Shown piece after piece: positions 25,074 through 34,653 of a stretch of DNA of 64,000 bases. This DNA is from Bacillus alkalicellulosilyticus. GTDB lineage: Bacteria > Bacillota > Bacilli > Bacillales > Bacillaceae_F. Under the pieces are notes generated by a model. The model worked only from the letters and a program-made list of their open reading frames with translations, had not been told where the DNA came from and did not search any database. The position numbers and the translations under genes were made by a program. How positions within the stretch are numbered: the stretch's first letter is position 1; the number at the start of each line of letters is the position of its first letter. The stretch lies in assembly GCF_002019795.1 (NCBI RefSeq), contig NZ_KV917381.1:2574068-2638067 (forward strand), given 5' to 3'.

Positions 25074-25631
25074 TTATGTAATATGCCTTTCTTGTACTTG
25101 TTTCATCTTTTCAATAAGCCACTTAAAAAATGCAGCAATCGCTATATATATTGGGAAGGATATATAAAAAGACCATTTATATATTTCATAAATTTGCAAC
25201 CAAATCAGTAATGGCTCTAATATAAAGGCAAATATAAACGCAGTTACCGTCATCACTATCAAAAATGGTTTCCATTTCGTGAAATATTGATAGACGAGCA
25301 TATAAATAAAAGGCATATGAATCAAATGAATCGAAAACATTGAAGATTCGATTGGAGTTAATTTAATAGGATATGACCATAATAACATCCAAACTCCAGT
25401 AGTATCTAAAACGATCGAAAGTAGAGCTACTAAAAGGCCGTACGTTACTATATCAAATAACTTTCGTTTATCTACAAGTACAATCCACGTTATAAGAATG
25501 ATAAATAAAGTTATCAAAAGAACCCACCAATTCGGTGAAAGTACACTTTCATTCATATAATACTCAATGTTTTTTTGATATAATTGTTCACGTAATTCAA
25601 TTATGTCATCCCATGTCGTCATAGATTCCAT
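25074..25631 (-). CDS. CBO0543-like polytopic membrane protein
   Basis: 185 residues with five to six membrane segments beginning at about residue 32. An amphipathic N-terminus, a W-x-x-L-W-S-Y-P-like stretch (VWMLLWSYPIKLTP) and HLIHMPFIYMLVYQYF resemble the CBO0543 family of Firmicute membrane proteins. Function unknown. ATG follows GGGGTAGAGT. Confidence 0.65.
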   Translation of the reverse strand: MESMTTWDDIIELREQLYQKNIEYYMNESVLSPNWWVLLITLFIILITWIVLVDKRKLFDIVTYGLLVALLSIVLDTTGVWMLLWSYPIKLTPIESSMFSIHLIHMPFIYMLVYQYFTKWKPFLIVMTVTAFIFAFILEPLLIWLQIYEIYKWSFYISFPIYIAIAAFFKWLIEKMKQVQERHIT

Positions 25632-25748
25632 ACTCTACCCCACTTTACCGTAAAATTACAAAGTCTTATGGGTATATTATTTACCATTTACTCTATAATT
25701 ATTGATTCGTACAGGAGTGAGTTTATCCTACAAAAATTAAGAAGCGGT

Positions 25749-25790
25749 AGAAAGGGTGTGACACAAGTATATAATCTTGTGTCACACCCT
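25749..25790 (-). terminator. Terminator of the xylan/glucuronate operon
   Basis: AGGGTGTGACACAAG pairs with CTTGTGTCACACCCT (15 bp) and is followed by TTTC on the minus strand. Its arms belong to hairpin family A. Confidence 0.85.
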
Positions 25791-25814
25791 CTTGTTTTAT
25801 TAATGGTTGTTTTT

Positions 25815-27224
25815 CTATTCTTGGACTTCGATGTCAAAATAGTTTTTTGCGTTTGTGTAAGAGATGTCCTGAACCATCTGGCCAAGAAGTTTGTAGTCGG
25901 CAGGGGCCTCTCCCTTTTCAACCCAATCGCCAATTAAGTTACAAAGAATTCTTCGGAAATACTCATGACGTGTAAAAGATAAGAAGCTTCTCGAATCTGT
26001 TAACATTCCGACAAAGGTACGCAACAATCCAAGATTCGCCAAATCAGTCATTTGTCGCAACATTCCATCCTTTTGGTCGTTAAACCACCAACCTGACCCA
26101 AACTGGACTTTCCCCTTTTGTTCGGATTGAAAGTTTCCACACGCAGTAGCAACTACATAATTGTGGATAGGGTTTAGAGAATAGATAATTGTTTTTGGCA
26201 ATTCATTCGTTTTATCCAATTCATTTAAAATCCCATTTAATGATTTCGCTAATGAAAAGTCATGAATTGAATCAAATCCAGAGTTTGGACCTGCCAAGGC
26301 TAGCATTCTGTCACTATTGTCACGAATAGCGCCGACATGATATTGCATCGCCCACCCTAGAGAATGATACAGTTTCCCCAAGAACACAAGCGTATACGTC
26401 TTATATTTCATTTCTTCTTGTTCGTTTATTAAACTTCCGTTTCTTACTTTCTCAAAAATCGAAGAAGCTTCTTCAAAAGAACAAGGTGAAAATGGCAACG
26501 TTTCTAAGCCATGGTCTGAAATTCGGCAGCCCGCATCATGGAAATAATGTGCTCGTTTTTCAAGTGCTGAAAGGAGCTGTTCATATGATTCAATTTCAAT
26601 CTCTGACACTTCTGCTAATTTAGTAATGTACTCATTAAAAGTAGACTTTGTCAGTTCAACTGCAAGGTCCGGACGGAATGCTGGTAACACCTTAGTTGTA
26701 AAACCTTGATTTTCTTTTATCATTTTATGGTGTTCCAAATCATCTATAGGGTCATCTGTTGTACAAATCACTTTAACATTTGATTTCTCAATAATTCTTT
26801 GTGTTGAGTAATCTGGAGTTTGCAGTAATTCATTACAGTGTTCCCAAAGCGCTTCACTTGTCTCTTCATCCAAAAGCAAATCCGTTTGGAAATATCGTTT
26901 TAACTCTAGATGAGTCCAATGATACAACGGATTGCCGACAGTATACGGTACCGTTTTTGACCATTGTTTAAACTTCTCATGGTCACTACCATTACCAGTA
27001 ATATAAGTTTCCTCAATCGCTATATTTCGCATAGCACGCCATTTATAATGATCTCCTTCTAACCAAATAGATGAAAGATTAGAAAACATTTTATTATCTG
27101 CAATTTCTTGTGGACTTAAATGACAATGGTAATCGTAAATAGGCATATCTTTGGCATAATCATGATACAAAATCTTAGCAGCCTTGGAGTGAAGTAAAAA
27201 ATCTTCATGAATAAATGGTTTCAC
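25815..27224 (-). CDS. uxaC: Glucuronate isomerase
   Basis: A 469-residue enzyme that converts D-glucuronate to D-fructuronate (and D-galacturonate to tagaturonate). It belongs to the amidohydrolase-like UxaC family. Typical blocks are DYHCHLSPQEIADN near residue 30, WLEGDHYKWRAMR, TTDDPIDDLEHH, PAFRPD and GMLTDSRSFLSFTRHEYFRRILC near the end. GTG starts four bases inside the end of kdgK (GTGA overlap) after GGAGG. It is the last gene of the locus and acts on the glucuronate freed by the alpha-glucuronidase. Confidence 0.97.
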   Translation of the reverse strand: MKPFIHEDFLLHSKAAKILYHDYAKDMPIYDYHCHLSPQEIADNKMFSNLSSIWLEGDHYKWRAMRNIAIEETYITGNGSDHEKFKQWSKTVPYTVGNPLYHWTHLELKRYFQTDLLLDEETSEALWEHCNELLQTPDYSTQRIIEKSNVKVICTTDDPIDDLEHHKMIKENQGFTTKVLPAFRPDLAVELTKSTFNEYITKLAEVSEIEIESYEQLLSALEKRAHYFHDAGCRISDHGLETLPFSPCSFEEASSIFEKVRNGSLINEQEEMKYKTYTLVFLGKLYHSLGWAMQYHVGAIRDNSDRMLALAGPNSGFDSIHDFSLAKSLNGILNELDKTNELPKTIIYSLNPIHNYVVATACGNFQSEQKGKVQFGSGWWFNDQKDGMLRQMTDLANLGLLRTFVGMLTDSRSFLSFTRHEYFRRILCNLIGDWVEKGEAPADYKLLGQMVQDISYTNAKNYFDIEVQE

Positions 27225-28144
27225 TCGTTGTACTCCTCCTTTTTTAAGTCATTGTTAACCTCTTCTAATGAAGGATAACGTTCATTTTCCAGACTAGTGT
27301 TCAAAAGAGTGCCTAGTGCAAATCCACGTTGGATGACGCAGTCTAATGATTGTTCTTCAATTAGACCTGATAAAATTCCCGCTGCAAATCCTTCTCTACT
27401 TTTGACTTTACTTTGATTTTCAATAAATTGTTGATGTCGCTCGTTGATATAATAAGCTCCATGTTCAGCCACATTCACGATAGCAAGCGACGGTCCCTTA
27501 CTAATGAGTAGCTTTCCAACTTTCATTGGATCTTGTTCTCCTAATACGATATTGTCTTCTTGGACATTACATAAAATGATATCCACAAAAGGTATCAACT
27601 GGTCGACAACTTGTATCGCATATTCATTTTCTACTAAATTATGGGCTAACGCTATATCAAGGACAATTTGAACATGATTCAGCTTTGCTATTGTAATTGC
27701 TTGTTTTATCGTCTGCATGGTTATATTTGTACATATCATTAAATCCGTTGTAACATAAAGAAATTTTGCTTTGGCGAGATAATCAGAATCAATATCGGAC
27801 AGTTCTAGTTCACTTGCTGCGGTTTCTCGTCTATCCTCATCAAGTTGATATTCATTGCCATTATCAATTTCTCTAAAGCAAAAACCCGTTGAACCATACA
27901 TGCTTGTTTGAACACGGCTGATATCGACTCCTTGGTCTTTTACAAAAGATAAAAGAGCTTTTCCTAGTCCGTCATTCCCTACTTTACTAATCCACCCCAC
28001 TTGGTGTCCTAGCTTTGCAAGTGCAATGGCTACATTTGACTCTGTTCCATCAAATGTTCGTAAATATGTATGAGAGTATGGACGAGTTGAAGAAGGTTCA
28101 GGAGAAAACAGGGCTCTTGTTTCTCCGATTGTGACCACATCCAT
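27221..28144 (-). CDS. kdgK: 2-keto-3-deoxygluconate kinase (PfkB family)
   Basis: About 307 residues from ATG at 28144 (AAAAGG upstream); a GTG six codons earlier is less well placed. The N-terminal DVVTIGETRALFSPEP and FDGTESNVAIALAKLG are typical of KdgK. The C-terminal phosphate-binding region reads SREGFAAGILSGLIEEQ. In many PfkB kinases it reads G-A-G-D; here the canonical catalytic Asp position is occupied by Ala-Ala (REGFAAG), which is unusual. Product assignment rests on context: it lies between uxuB and uxaC. Reaction: KDG plus ATP gives KDPG. Confidence 0.82.
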   Translation of the reverse strand: MDVVTIGETRALFSPEPSSTRPYSHTYLRTFDGTESNVAIALAKLGHQVGWISKVGNDGLGKALLSFVKDQGVDISRVQTSMYGSTGFCFREIDNGNEYQLDEDRRETAASELELSDIDSDYLAKAKFLYVTTDLMICTNITMQTIKQAITIAKLNHVQIVLDIALAHNLVENEYAIQVVDQLIPFVDIILCNVQEDNIVLGEQDPMKVGKLLISKGPSLAIVNVAEHGAYYINERHQQFIENQSKVKSREGFAAGILSGLIEEQSLDCVIQRGFALGTLLNTSLENERYPSLEEVNNDLKKEEYNE

Positions 28145-28179
28145 CGTCATCATCCTTTTCACTATTTACTAAGGAAAAA

Positions 28180-29028
28180 TTAAACTCCAGAGTAAGACAT
28201 GAATCCACCATCTACCGGAACTGAAATACCCGTTACAAACCCTGACATCCTTTCATCAGCTAACCATAAAAGCGTTCCAAATAAATCTTCTGGCTTTCCG
28301 AATCTTCTCATAGGTGTATGGGAGATGATTTTATTCGAACGTTCTGTTAATGAGCCATCTTCATTTGTTAATAGCTTTCGGTTTTGTTCAGTCAAGAAAA
28401 ATCCAGGAGAAATTGCGTTCACTCGAATGCCAGCAGGAGCCATATGTACAGCTAACCACTGTGTAAAATTATCAATACCTGCTTTAGCTGCACTGTATGC
28501 AGGAACTTTCGTCATTGGGCATGGCGCACTCATGGATGAGATGTTAATGACTATTGCCCCATCACGATTGACCATTTTCTTCGTGAAAATTTGTGTTGGA
28601 ATGACCGTACCGATGATATTAACATTAAACACATGATTAAAACCATCGAATGTTAAGTCAAAAAAGCTAGTAACATTAGGATTCTCAATATCCTCAGAGC
28701 TAAACGTTTCATTCGTTGTCGAACCCGCAGGATGGTTTCCACCTGCACCGTTAATTAAAATATCACAAGCACCAAAGGTTTCTGCCACAACAGCCTCTGC
28801 TTTTTTCACACTTTCCACATTAACAACATCACACGCAACAGCTATTGCTTCACCGCCTGAATCTCTTATCTCCTGAGCGACTTTTTCTCCCTTTTCTAGT
28901 GTTCGGTTTAGAATGGCAACTTTGACACCATGGCGAGCTAATTCCTTCGCCATCGCACCACATAAGACGCCACCTCCACCAGTAACAACCGCTACTTTTC
29001 CTTGAAGATTCTCATTTACTGTAATCAT
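28180..29028 (-). CDS. uxuB: D-fructuronate/mannonate oxidoreductase, SDR type
   Basis: About 282 residues from ATG at 29028, which follows GGGAGG by six bases. It is a classical short-chain dehydrogenase: the nucleotide motif appears as [14 protein letters not shown] (G-x-x-x-G-x-G type), then NGAGG, the catalytic serine in NISSMSA, and the Y-S-A-A-K pair, with ISPGFFLT after it. In Bacillus an SDR of this type (YjmF) reduces fructuronate to mannonate, in place of the unrelated E. coli UxuB. The neighbouring uxaC and kdgK support that role. A conserved insert with two N-P-motifs near residues 95-115 is typical. Confidence 0.85.
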   Translation of the reverse strand: MITVNENLQGKVAVVTGGGGVLCGAMAKELARHGVKVAILNRTLEKGEKVAQEIRDSGGEAIAVACDVVNVESVKKAEAVVAETFGACDILINGAGGNHPAGSTTNETFSSEDIENPNVTSFFDLTFDGFNHVFNVNIIGTVIPTQIFTKKMVNRDGAIVINISSMSAPCPMTKVPAYSAAKAGIDNFTQWLAVHMAPAGIRVNAISPGFFLTEQNRKLLTNEDGSLTERSNKIISHTPMRRFGKPEDLFGTLLWLADERMSGFVTGISVPVDGGFMSYSGV

Positions 29029-29070
29029 TGTTTCCCTCCCACAAGTCTCTATAAAGTTCCTTATCAAGCT

Positions 29071-29248
29071 TTCGGGTTGTATATAGGTTTATCAACCCGT
29101 TTTGGCATCTCCACCATGGTTTCGGGTTCATAAATAGGTTTATCAACCCGTTTTGGTTTTTCCATCAAGTTTTCGGGCTCATATATAAGTTTATGAACCC
29201 GTTTTGGCATCTCCACCTTATTACGGGTTCATATACATATTTGTTAGC
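29071..29248 (-). repeat. Tandem array of about 50-bp hairpin units between aguA and uxuB
   Basis: Three full units and a partial fourth start at about 29071, 29121, 29172 and 29222. Each carries a CGGGTT (or CGGGCT) box, an A+T-rich middle and AACCCG, followed by TTTTGG and a CTCCA stretch. In the minus-strand transcript each unit folds to a 6-10 bp hairpin. There are no distinct spacers. Confidence 0.85.
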
Positions 29249-29259
29249 TCACAGGCAGT

Positions 29260-31323
29260 TTAATAAATTTTTCGATGTAACTCATCGGCAATACCCGATT
29301 TACGATAGAAATACGTATTAATAATATCGCGCCATTCTTTTGAATGTTCAGCTTGTTCTTGCAATCGAGCTAAAACATGATTGAACCTGCCGCTGTCCAT
29401 TTTTCCTTCTAACGCTTGCCATGCAGCAACAAGACCTTCTGCTTGCTCGACACCTTCAAAATGAGTGTTATAAATATGCTGGATAACAGTTACTCCGGAT
29501 TTGAGTTTATGCGTATATGGCACATGATGGAAGAATAACAAAAGCTCATCCGGACACGTTTCCAATGATTCGTACATCTTTGTATTTTCTGCAAAATATT
29601 GCCCTGTATATCCTGTACCTGTTGCAATCGTTCGGTCAACACCAATCCCTTTATAATCAGCGAAATGATACGTACCCCACACCGAATATTCATACCCGTC
29701 TACATTAGGGCCATAATGGTGATTAGGATTTACCATCCAACCTACCCCAAGTGGTGACGTATAATTTTCATAGATTCTCCAAGATGAAAGAAGCATCATA
29801 GATATGACATTAACTACTTCAGGGTCAGTTCCAAACGTCACTTTAACCCATTCATCAGTAATTTCTTCAGACGATAAATCAGGATTCCACGTTAAGCGAC
29901 CATAACCATATAAATTAGCTTGGGCCAACGTATGTCCTGTCCAGTTTTCATCATTCCCAATGTTTGAAACAGCGGTAATCCCAGAATATTTGTAGTTGTA
30001 CATACTGCCATCCGCAACTGCTTTAATGGGAGAACCTTCTCCTTTTGCAAACGTATCAAAGTCCAAGACTTCTTTCCATTGTGGAATAAGATAACAAAGG
30101 TGACGCTGTTGTCCTGTATATTCTTGAGCGATTTGAAATTCAAGAACTTGATTTGTATTTGGCATCGCACCAAACAATGGCGAGACTCCTTCACGAACTT
30201 GGAAATCCATTGGACCATTTTTAATTTGTAATATTACGTTTTCATGAAACTCACCATCAAGTGGTTTAAAATGGTCGTACGCTGCACGTGCGCGGTCTGT
30301 TGATCGGTCGCGCCAATCTTGCATGCAATTGTAAACAAAACAACGCCATAATACAATGCCACCGAATGGCTCAAGAGCCTCTGCTAGCATATTTGATCCA
30401 TCCGCATGGTTTCTTCCATACGTAAATGGTCCAGGACGATGTTCAGAATCTGCTTTTACAAGGACACCACCAAAATTAGGAATGTAACTATATATTTCTT
30501 TCGCTTTTTCTTTCCACCACTGACGCACATTTTCATCAAGAGGGTCTGCTGTATCTAATTCACCCAGTTGAATGGGGCTCGCATAGTTTATGCTCAAGAA
30601 CGTTTTAATTCCATATGCACTGAAAATATCAGCTACATTTTTAACATCAGGTAAAAACTTCGCAGTGATTAAGTCCGTTTCTACCTCATGAACATTCACA
30701 TTGTTAAAAGCAATCGCATTAATTCCTACCGAAGCAAGCATCCTTGCATAATCTTTGATTCTCGTCAAATCTTGAACAAAACGATTATTTTCAAAGAAAA
30801 CGGAATTGCCCGCATATCCACGTTCAACGCTTCCGTCCATGTTGTCCCATTCATTCATCATACGAAGCTGATTTTTAGGGTTTTCAATCAGCTCAATATC
30901 ATGTAAAGACATTTCCATTGACATCATTCGAAGGAGGTGAAATACACCATATAAAACGCCTACATTTGTTTTACCATAGATGATTAGACCATTTTTGTTT
31001 CCTATCGATTTAATAGCATATCCTTCGTCTGACAGTTGTTTTGTTACATCAGTTCCAATTTGCTTATGAAAAAGGTCATAGCTTTTCTCTGTCACTAAAA
31101 AAACAGATGACTGTTCCTCCATTTTTTTCGTCACTTCTAAATTAACCGCAAGCATGCTAGAAATCGCCTGCTGAAGCTCTTTTTGGGCAGACTCAAGAAT
31201 GATAGACTCTTCAAGAACAACAAGATTCTTAAAATAAGGTAGATATTCTTTTTGGATGTGAACGTTTTTTATTTTTCCATAGTGTAACCATGCATCATAG
31301 CCTGTATCTTCAATTGTTTTCAT
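29260..31323 (-). CDS. aguA: Alpha-glucuronidase, GH67
   Basis: A 687-residue cytoplasmic enzyme, full family length and without a signal peptide. It removes 4-O-methyl-D-glucuronic acid from the non-reducing end of aldouronic acids. The acid residue lies in [12 protein letters not shown] (Glu294). The two bases lie in [10 protein letters not shown] (Asp373) and [11 protein letters not shown] (Glu401). The 79- and 28-residue spacings equal those of the Geobacillus AguA (285/364/392). ATG follows GGAGG. Its product feeds UxaC, whose gene lies three genes downstream. Confidence 0.97.
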   Translation of the reverse strand: MKTIEDTGYDAWLHYGKIKNVHIQKEYLPYFKNLVVLEESIILESAQKELQQAISSMLAVNLEVTKKMEEQSSVFLVTEKSYDLFHKQIGTDVTKQLSDEGYAIKSIGNKNGLIIYGKTNVGVLYGVFHLLRMMSMEMSLHDIELIENPKNQLRMMNEWDNMDGSVERGYAGNSVFFENNRFVQDLTRIKDYARMLASVGINAIAFNNVNVHEVETDLITAKFLPDVKNVADIFSAYGIKTFLSINYASPIQLGELDTADPLDENVRQWWKEKAKEIYSYIPNFGGVLVKADSEHRPGPFTYGRNHADGSNMLAEALEPFGGIVLWRCFVYNCMQDWRDRSTDRARAAYDHFKPLDGEFHENVILQIKNGPMDFQVREGVSPLFGAMPNTNQVLEFQIAQEYTGQQRHLCYLIPQWKEVLDFDTFAKGEGSPIKAVADGSMYNYKYSGITAVSNIGNDENWTGHTLAQANLYGYGRLTWNPDLSSEEITDEWVKVTFGTDPEVVNVISMMLLSSWRIYENYTSPLGVGWMVNPNHHYGPNVDGYEYSVWGTYHFADYKGIGVDRTIATGTGYTGQYFAENTKMYESLETCPDELLLFFHHVPYTHKLKSGVTVIQHIYNTHFEGVEQAEGLVAAWQALEGKMDSGRFNHVLARLQEQAEHSKEWRDIINTYFYRKSGIADELHRKIY

Positions 31324-31360
31324 GGGTTTTTATTCCTCCAAACATTTTGATTCTTTTCGT

Positions 31361-32365
31361 TTACTTGAAGTCACTAATTTTCCAATATGCTTTTTTGGGT
31401 TCATCGTTTTTATCGAATACAAACGGCCAGTTCTTTCTTCCTCTCACTGGGAAGTTATTCAACCATGTATAAGCATCACTCGCTCCCCAGAAAGTAACTG
31501 AAGAAATCGAGTCTTTGTACTCTCGGAACAGCTTAAAAAATTGCTCATACCGTTCAGCTTGTAATTCTAGCATTTCTTCTGTTGGATGAACTACATCTGT
31601 ACGCTTGTCTTCATGAGCAAACATGGAAACATCCATTTCTGTAATTTGCAGCTGTACTCCAAGTGATGCATAAAGTTCAATTGCCGCTTTAATGTCGTCC
31701 ATACTAGGCTGATATAAATTCCAGTGTGCTTGTAGTCCAACTCCATGAATTGGAACGCCTTGCTCGAGTAATGATTTAACGAGTCGATAGATTTTTTTGC
31801 TTTTTTCAGGGTTTGATTCATTATAATCGTTGTAAAAAAGGGTCGCATTCGGGTCCGCTTGATGAGCGTATTCAAAAGCTTTTGCAATAAAGTCTTCACC
31901 AATAATCTCTAACCATTTTGAAGGTCGTAAGTAGACTCCTTCATCATCAGAAATAGCTTCATTTACAACATCCCAACTATAAAACCGTCCTTGGTATCTT
32001 CCTAGCACCGTATCAATATGTGTTTTCATTCGTTGTAACAATGTTTCACGATTGACTTGAGTACCATCTTCATTTGTAAAAATCCAATCTGACGTTTGGT
32101 TATGCCAAACTAGAGTGTGTCCTCTTAAATTCATCTTATGTTCATCAGCAAACGCTACAAGCTTATCCGCCTTGTCAAAGGTGAAAATCCCTTCTTTAGG
32201 TTGTAATAAGCCAAACTTCATATCATTTTCCGAAGTCAAACTATTATAATGTGTTTTGATTAATTCCTGATTATCTTTCATCGAACGTTCGTTCACTGCT
32301 GCTCCAATGTAGAAATAATCTTCATATGTAGATTGAAGAGATTGAATTTGTTTTTTGTTCGTCAT
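31361..32365 (-). CDS. Intracellular endo-1,4-beta-xylanase, GH10
   Basis: 334 residues with no signal peptide, so it acts on imported xylo-oligosaccharides in the cytoplasm. The acid/base glutamate is in WDVVNEAISD (Glu136) and the nucleophile in LQITEMDVSMF (Glu243). Substrate-binding motifs RGHTLVWHNQ and GVGLQAHWN are present. It resembles the small intracellular xylanase of Geobacillus loci. ATG follows AGGAGG. It lies between the GH52 and GH67 genes, with a strong hairpin upstream. Confidence 0.96.
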   Translation of the reverse strand: MTNKKQIQSLQSTYEDYFYIGAAVNERSMKDNQELIKTHYNSLTSENDMKFGLLQPKEGIFTFDKADKLVAFADEHKMNLRGHTLVWHNQTSDWIFTNEDGTQVNRETLLQRMKTHIDTVLGRYQGRFYSWDVVNEAISDDEGVYLRPSKWLEIIGEDFIAKAFEYAHQADPNATLFYNDYNESNPEKSKKIYRLVKSLLEQGVPIHGVGLQAHWNLYQPSMDDIKAAIELYASLGVQLQITEMDVSMFAHEDKRTDVVHPTEEMLELQAERYEQFFKLFREYKDSISSVTFWGASDAYTWLNNFPVRGRKNWPFVFDKNDEPKKAYWKISDFK

Positions 32366-32383
32366 AAGATCCTCCTAAAAGTA

Positions 32384-32421
32384 ATACCCGTCTATGTTAT
32401 CACTAAGATAGACGGGTATTT
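32384..32421 (-). terminator. Intercistronic hairpin between GH52 and GH10 genes
   Basis: AATACCCGTCTAT pairs perfectly with ATAGACGGGTATT (13 bp, 12-nt loop). On the minus strand ACTTTTAGG follows, a weak U-tract, so it is more likely a partial terminator or a stability element within the operon. Confidence 0.65.
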
Positions 32422-32445
32422 TAATCATTTCTTTAAATTATACTC

Positions 32446-34554
32446 TTACTCCTCTAGCCATAAAATGCTAGTTACTCCACGTGGGTAATATTTACTCCCT
32501 GAAATTTCTCCGGAGATGATTTGATCACTCCAACTCCAGATAGATAATGTAGGATGTGTCAGCCATTCCACATGAGCAGCATCAGCTTTCGCACCTTTTT
32601 TATCCCAAGGAACATCTAGTATTTTACGAGCAATGAATTGTGATAAGTAGATTTTACTTAACCATGAGTTGTTACTAGTTGAAGAGATTTTCCATCCACC
32701 GTTAGGGAATAAGCATATGCCTTCTTGTAGTACAACCTCTAAATGCTTTTCCAATACTTGAATGTAACTACCAAATCGACCATTACGGTCTAAGGCTTCT
32801 TGGCAATTCGTAAAGAATGGGAACACCAATCCTTCAATCGCAGGAATGATTTTTGAATCATTACCTTCTCCGATGACGGCTGGTACATAGCCTTGCTCTG
32901 TCACATTTTCAGTAATTGTGTTTGCAGCTCGTTCAGCTTGTTCTCCAGCTGCTCTTGATAATTCTTGCAACCCTTCAGCTGCAAAAATCTTCTCTAGAGC
33001 AACATAAGCTGCCCAACATTTCCCTGCAAGATAAAGGTTATTTCGTGCTTGACCAAGTGACACATCTAAACTGTCATACGTTGTGATTTCAGCTCCACCC
33101 ATAACACGAGTACTATCTAGTCCCATAAGACCATTTCGTTTTTCTGGGTCAGGATGATCACGATTCAACATACTTTGGAAACATTGTTCAAGAATTGGCA
33201 TCCGCTGTTGTAACCATTCTTTGTCTCCCGTTTGTTCTACATAAACCGCCGCACATAGGAGCCAGTTCACTAACTGTTCTTGTGTCATATGTGAAAAACA
33301 TCCGTCTAAACCATATAGTTCATAAGAGGAATACTGTGCTCTTGAGAATGTATTAGCGACACCCATATCATGAGTAAAACTAATTCCACCTGGATATTCC
33401 GTTTCATCACCAGGGAAACGAACGTTATCCTCATAGCTATAGCGCTCAACAAACAAATCAAGAACATTCTTTACCGTCCACGGATTGAGTTTCATTTCAA
33501 AGAAAAGTTGGTCAACTGTTAAATCAAACGTATTCATCATTCTGTACTCACCTTCATTAACAACCCATAAAGGCTTTCCATCTTGTTCTAAAAGTTGAGT
33601 ACATCCATAATAGCTACGAATTGCATGAGCCATCATAAACTTTTGGTCAGTCGATAAGCTTGAGTCAACTAATAGTTGGTTTGATTCCTCGGCTTTAGCC
33701 ACTAAAGAATCAAACTGGTCTAATGCATACTCGCCTACCTCTTCAATATTTTTAAAATATTGATTGTACAAATAAGTTGTATCTAATCCTGCTGTCGCAT
33801 AGCCAGAACGATGGAAACACACAGCAAACTTAAACGTTTTCACTTCACCTGGCTCTGTGTCCATTATTAATGTTCCGACTTTACCTAACCCAAATGTCCA
33901 ATTTTCTTGGAACGGATTAAGTAAGATATCAACTAAACTAAAGTGTAATGCTGATTGTACATCTGGATCATTGGAAACAATAGAAGTTAATCGGCCTTGG
34001 CCAACACCTTTTACGGCTGAAGTATCGTCTAAGCGACGCATCGAACTATATGGATCCGATCCTTCATAACCAAAAAATGCTCTTCTCTTCTTTGTTCCTT
34101 TTGAATTATCAATTGTAATTTCCGCAATAACCGCGGGAACTAAAGTAAACTTTAGTTCCTCAGCGGATGCTTTCGTAGGGTCCGGAACCGCTTGGACAGG
34201 AGAATAAATCGTAAATGTTAAGTCTCCTGCCTTCCACGTATCTGTTGCTATATTAAACTCCCTTGTAATCTCTTCTTTGGCAAAATGCTTAACGATGTCT
34301 GGTTTGTTTGGATCGGGATCTGGATTTTCAATATCATAACGACTAGCTTCACTCTCTGCATCTAAATGGAATGGTAGGCTTTGAAACATGCCACCTTCCT
34401 TAGTTTCTAGTCCAATATAAACATTTTGCTTTGGTGAACGGCCCAGTTCTAAATCTAAGCCCCCCCCATTCCCATGGAATCCTAACGTAAAGCTAGAAAA
34501 CGCTCCAATCGGGGAATGATGTGCATTAAAAAAGATATTTTTAGGTGTATACAT
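32446..34554 (-). CDS. Beta-xylosidase, GH52
   Basis: A 702-residue cytoplasmic retaining enzyme, nearly the length of Geobacillus XynB2. The nucleophile glutamate is in LWVVNEGEYRMMNTFD (Glu334) and the acid aspartate in EITTYDSLDVSLGQ (Asp494); the reference positions are 335 and 495. The N-terminal SPIGAFSSFTLGFHGNGGG is a family hallmark. GH52 is a small family found mainly in xylan-using Bacillaceae. It releases xylose from xylo-oligosaccharides. The gene follows the ABC permease genes. Confidence 0.96.
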   Translation of the reverse strand: MYTPKNIFFNAHHSPIGAFSSFTLGFHGNGGGLDLELGRSPKQNVYIGLETKEGGMFQSLPFHLDAESEASRYDIENPDPDPNKPDIVKHFAKEEITREFNIATDTWKAGDLTFTIYSPVQAVPDPTKASAEELKFTLVPAVIAEITIDNSKGTKKRRAFFGYEGSDPYSSMRRLDDTSAVKGVGQGRLTSIVSNDPDVQSALHFSLVDILLNPFQENWTFGLGKVGTLIMDTEPGEVKTFKFAVCFHRSGYATAGLDTTYLYNQYFKNIEEVGEYALDQFDSLVAKAEESNQLLVDSSLSTDQKFMMAHAIRSYYGCTQLLEQDGKPLWVVNEGEYRMMNTFDLTVDQLFFEMKLNPWTVKNVLDLFVERYSYEDNVRFPGDETEYPGGISFTHDMGVANTFSRAQYSSYELYGLDGCFSHMTQEQLVNWLLCAAVYVEQTGDKEWLQQRMPILEQCFQSMLNRDHPDPEKRNGLMGLDSTRVMGGAEITTYDSLDVSLGQARNNLYLAGKCWAAYVALEKIFAAEGLQELSRAAGEQAERAANTITENVTEQGYVPAVIGEGNDSKIIPAIEGLVFPFFTNCQEALDRNGRFGSYIQVLEKHLEVVLQEGICLFPNGGWKISSTSNNSWLSKIYLSQFIARKILDVPWDKKGAKADAAHVEWLTHPTLSIWSWSDQIISGEISGSKYYPRGVTSILWLEE

Positions 34555-34653
34555 AGCGATAGATTCCTTTCCATGACAAAATCTTTTGTATCCATATACT
34601 AATAGTTTTTAATTCTGCACTGTTTTTATCTGTATTTTTTAAGTGTTAGCGTA

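Noticed and set aside
25668-25937. Overlapping reading frames on both strands at the end of uxaC
   Set aside because: They run through the uxaC 3' end and its terminator hairpin. The uxaC frame has clear homology and explains the sequence.
29071-29248. CRISPR array between aguA and uxuB
   Set aside because: Units are tandem copies of about 50 bp with no unique spacers, and no cas gene is present. It is a simple tandem hairpin repeat.
32446-34554. Horizontal transfer of the GH52/GH10/GH67 block
   Set aside because: Base composition and ribosome sites look like the surroundings, and no integrase, tRNA or IS element borders it. I cannot support recent transfer.
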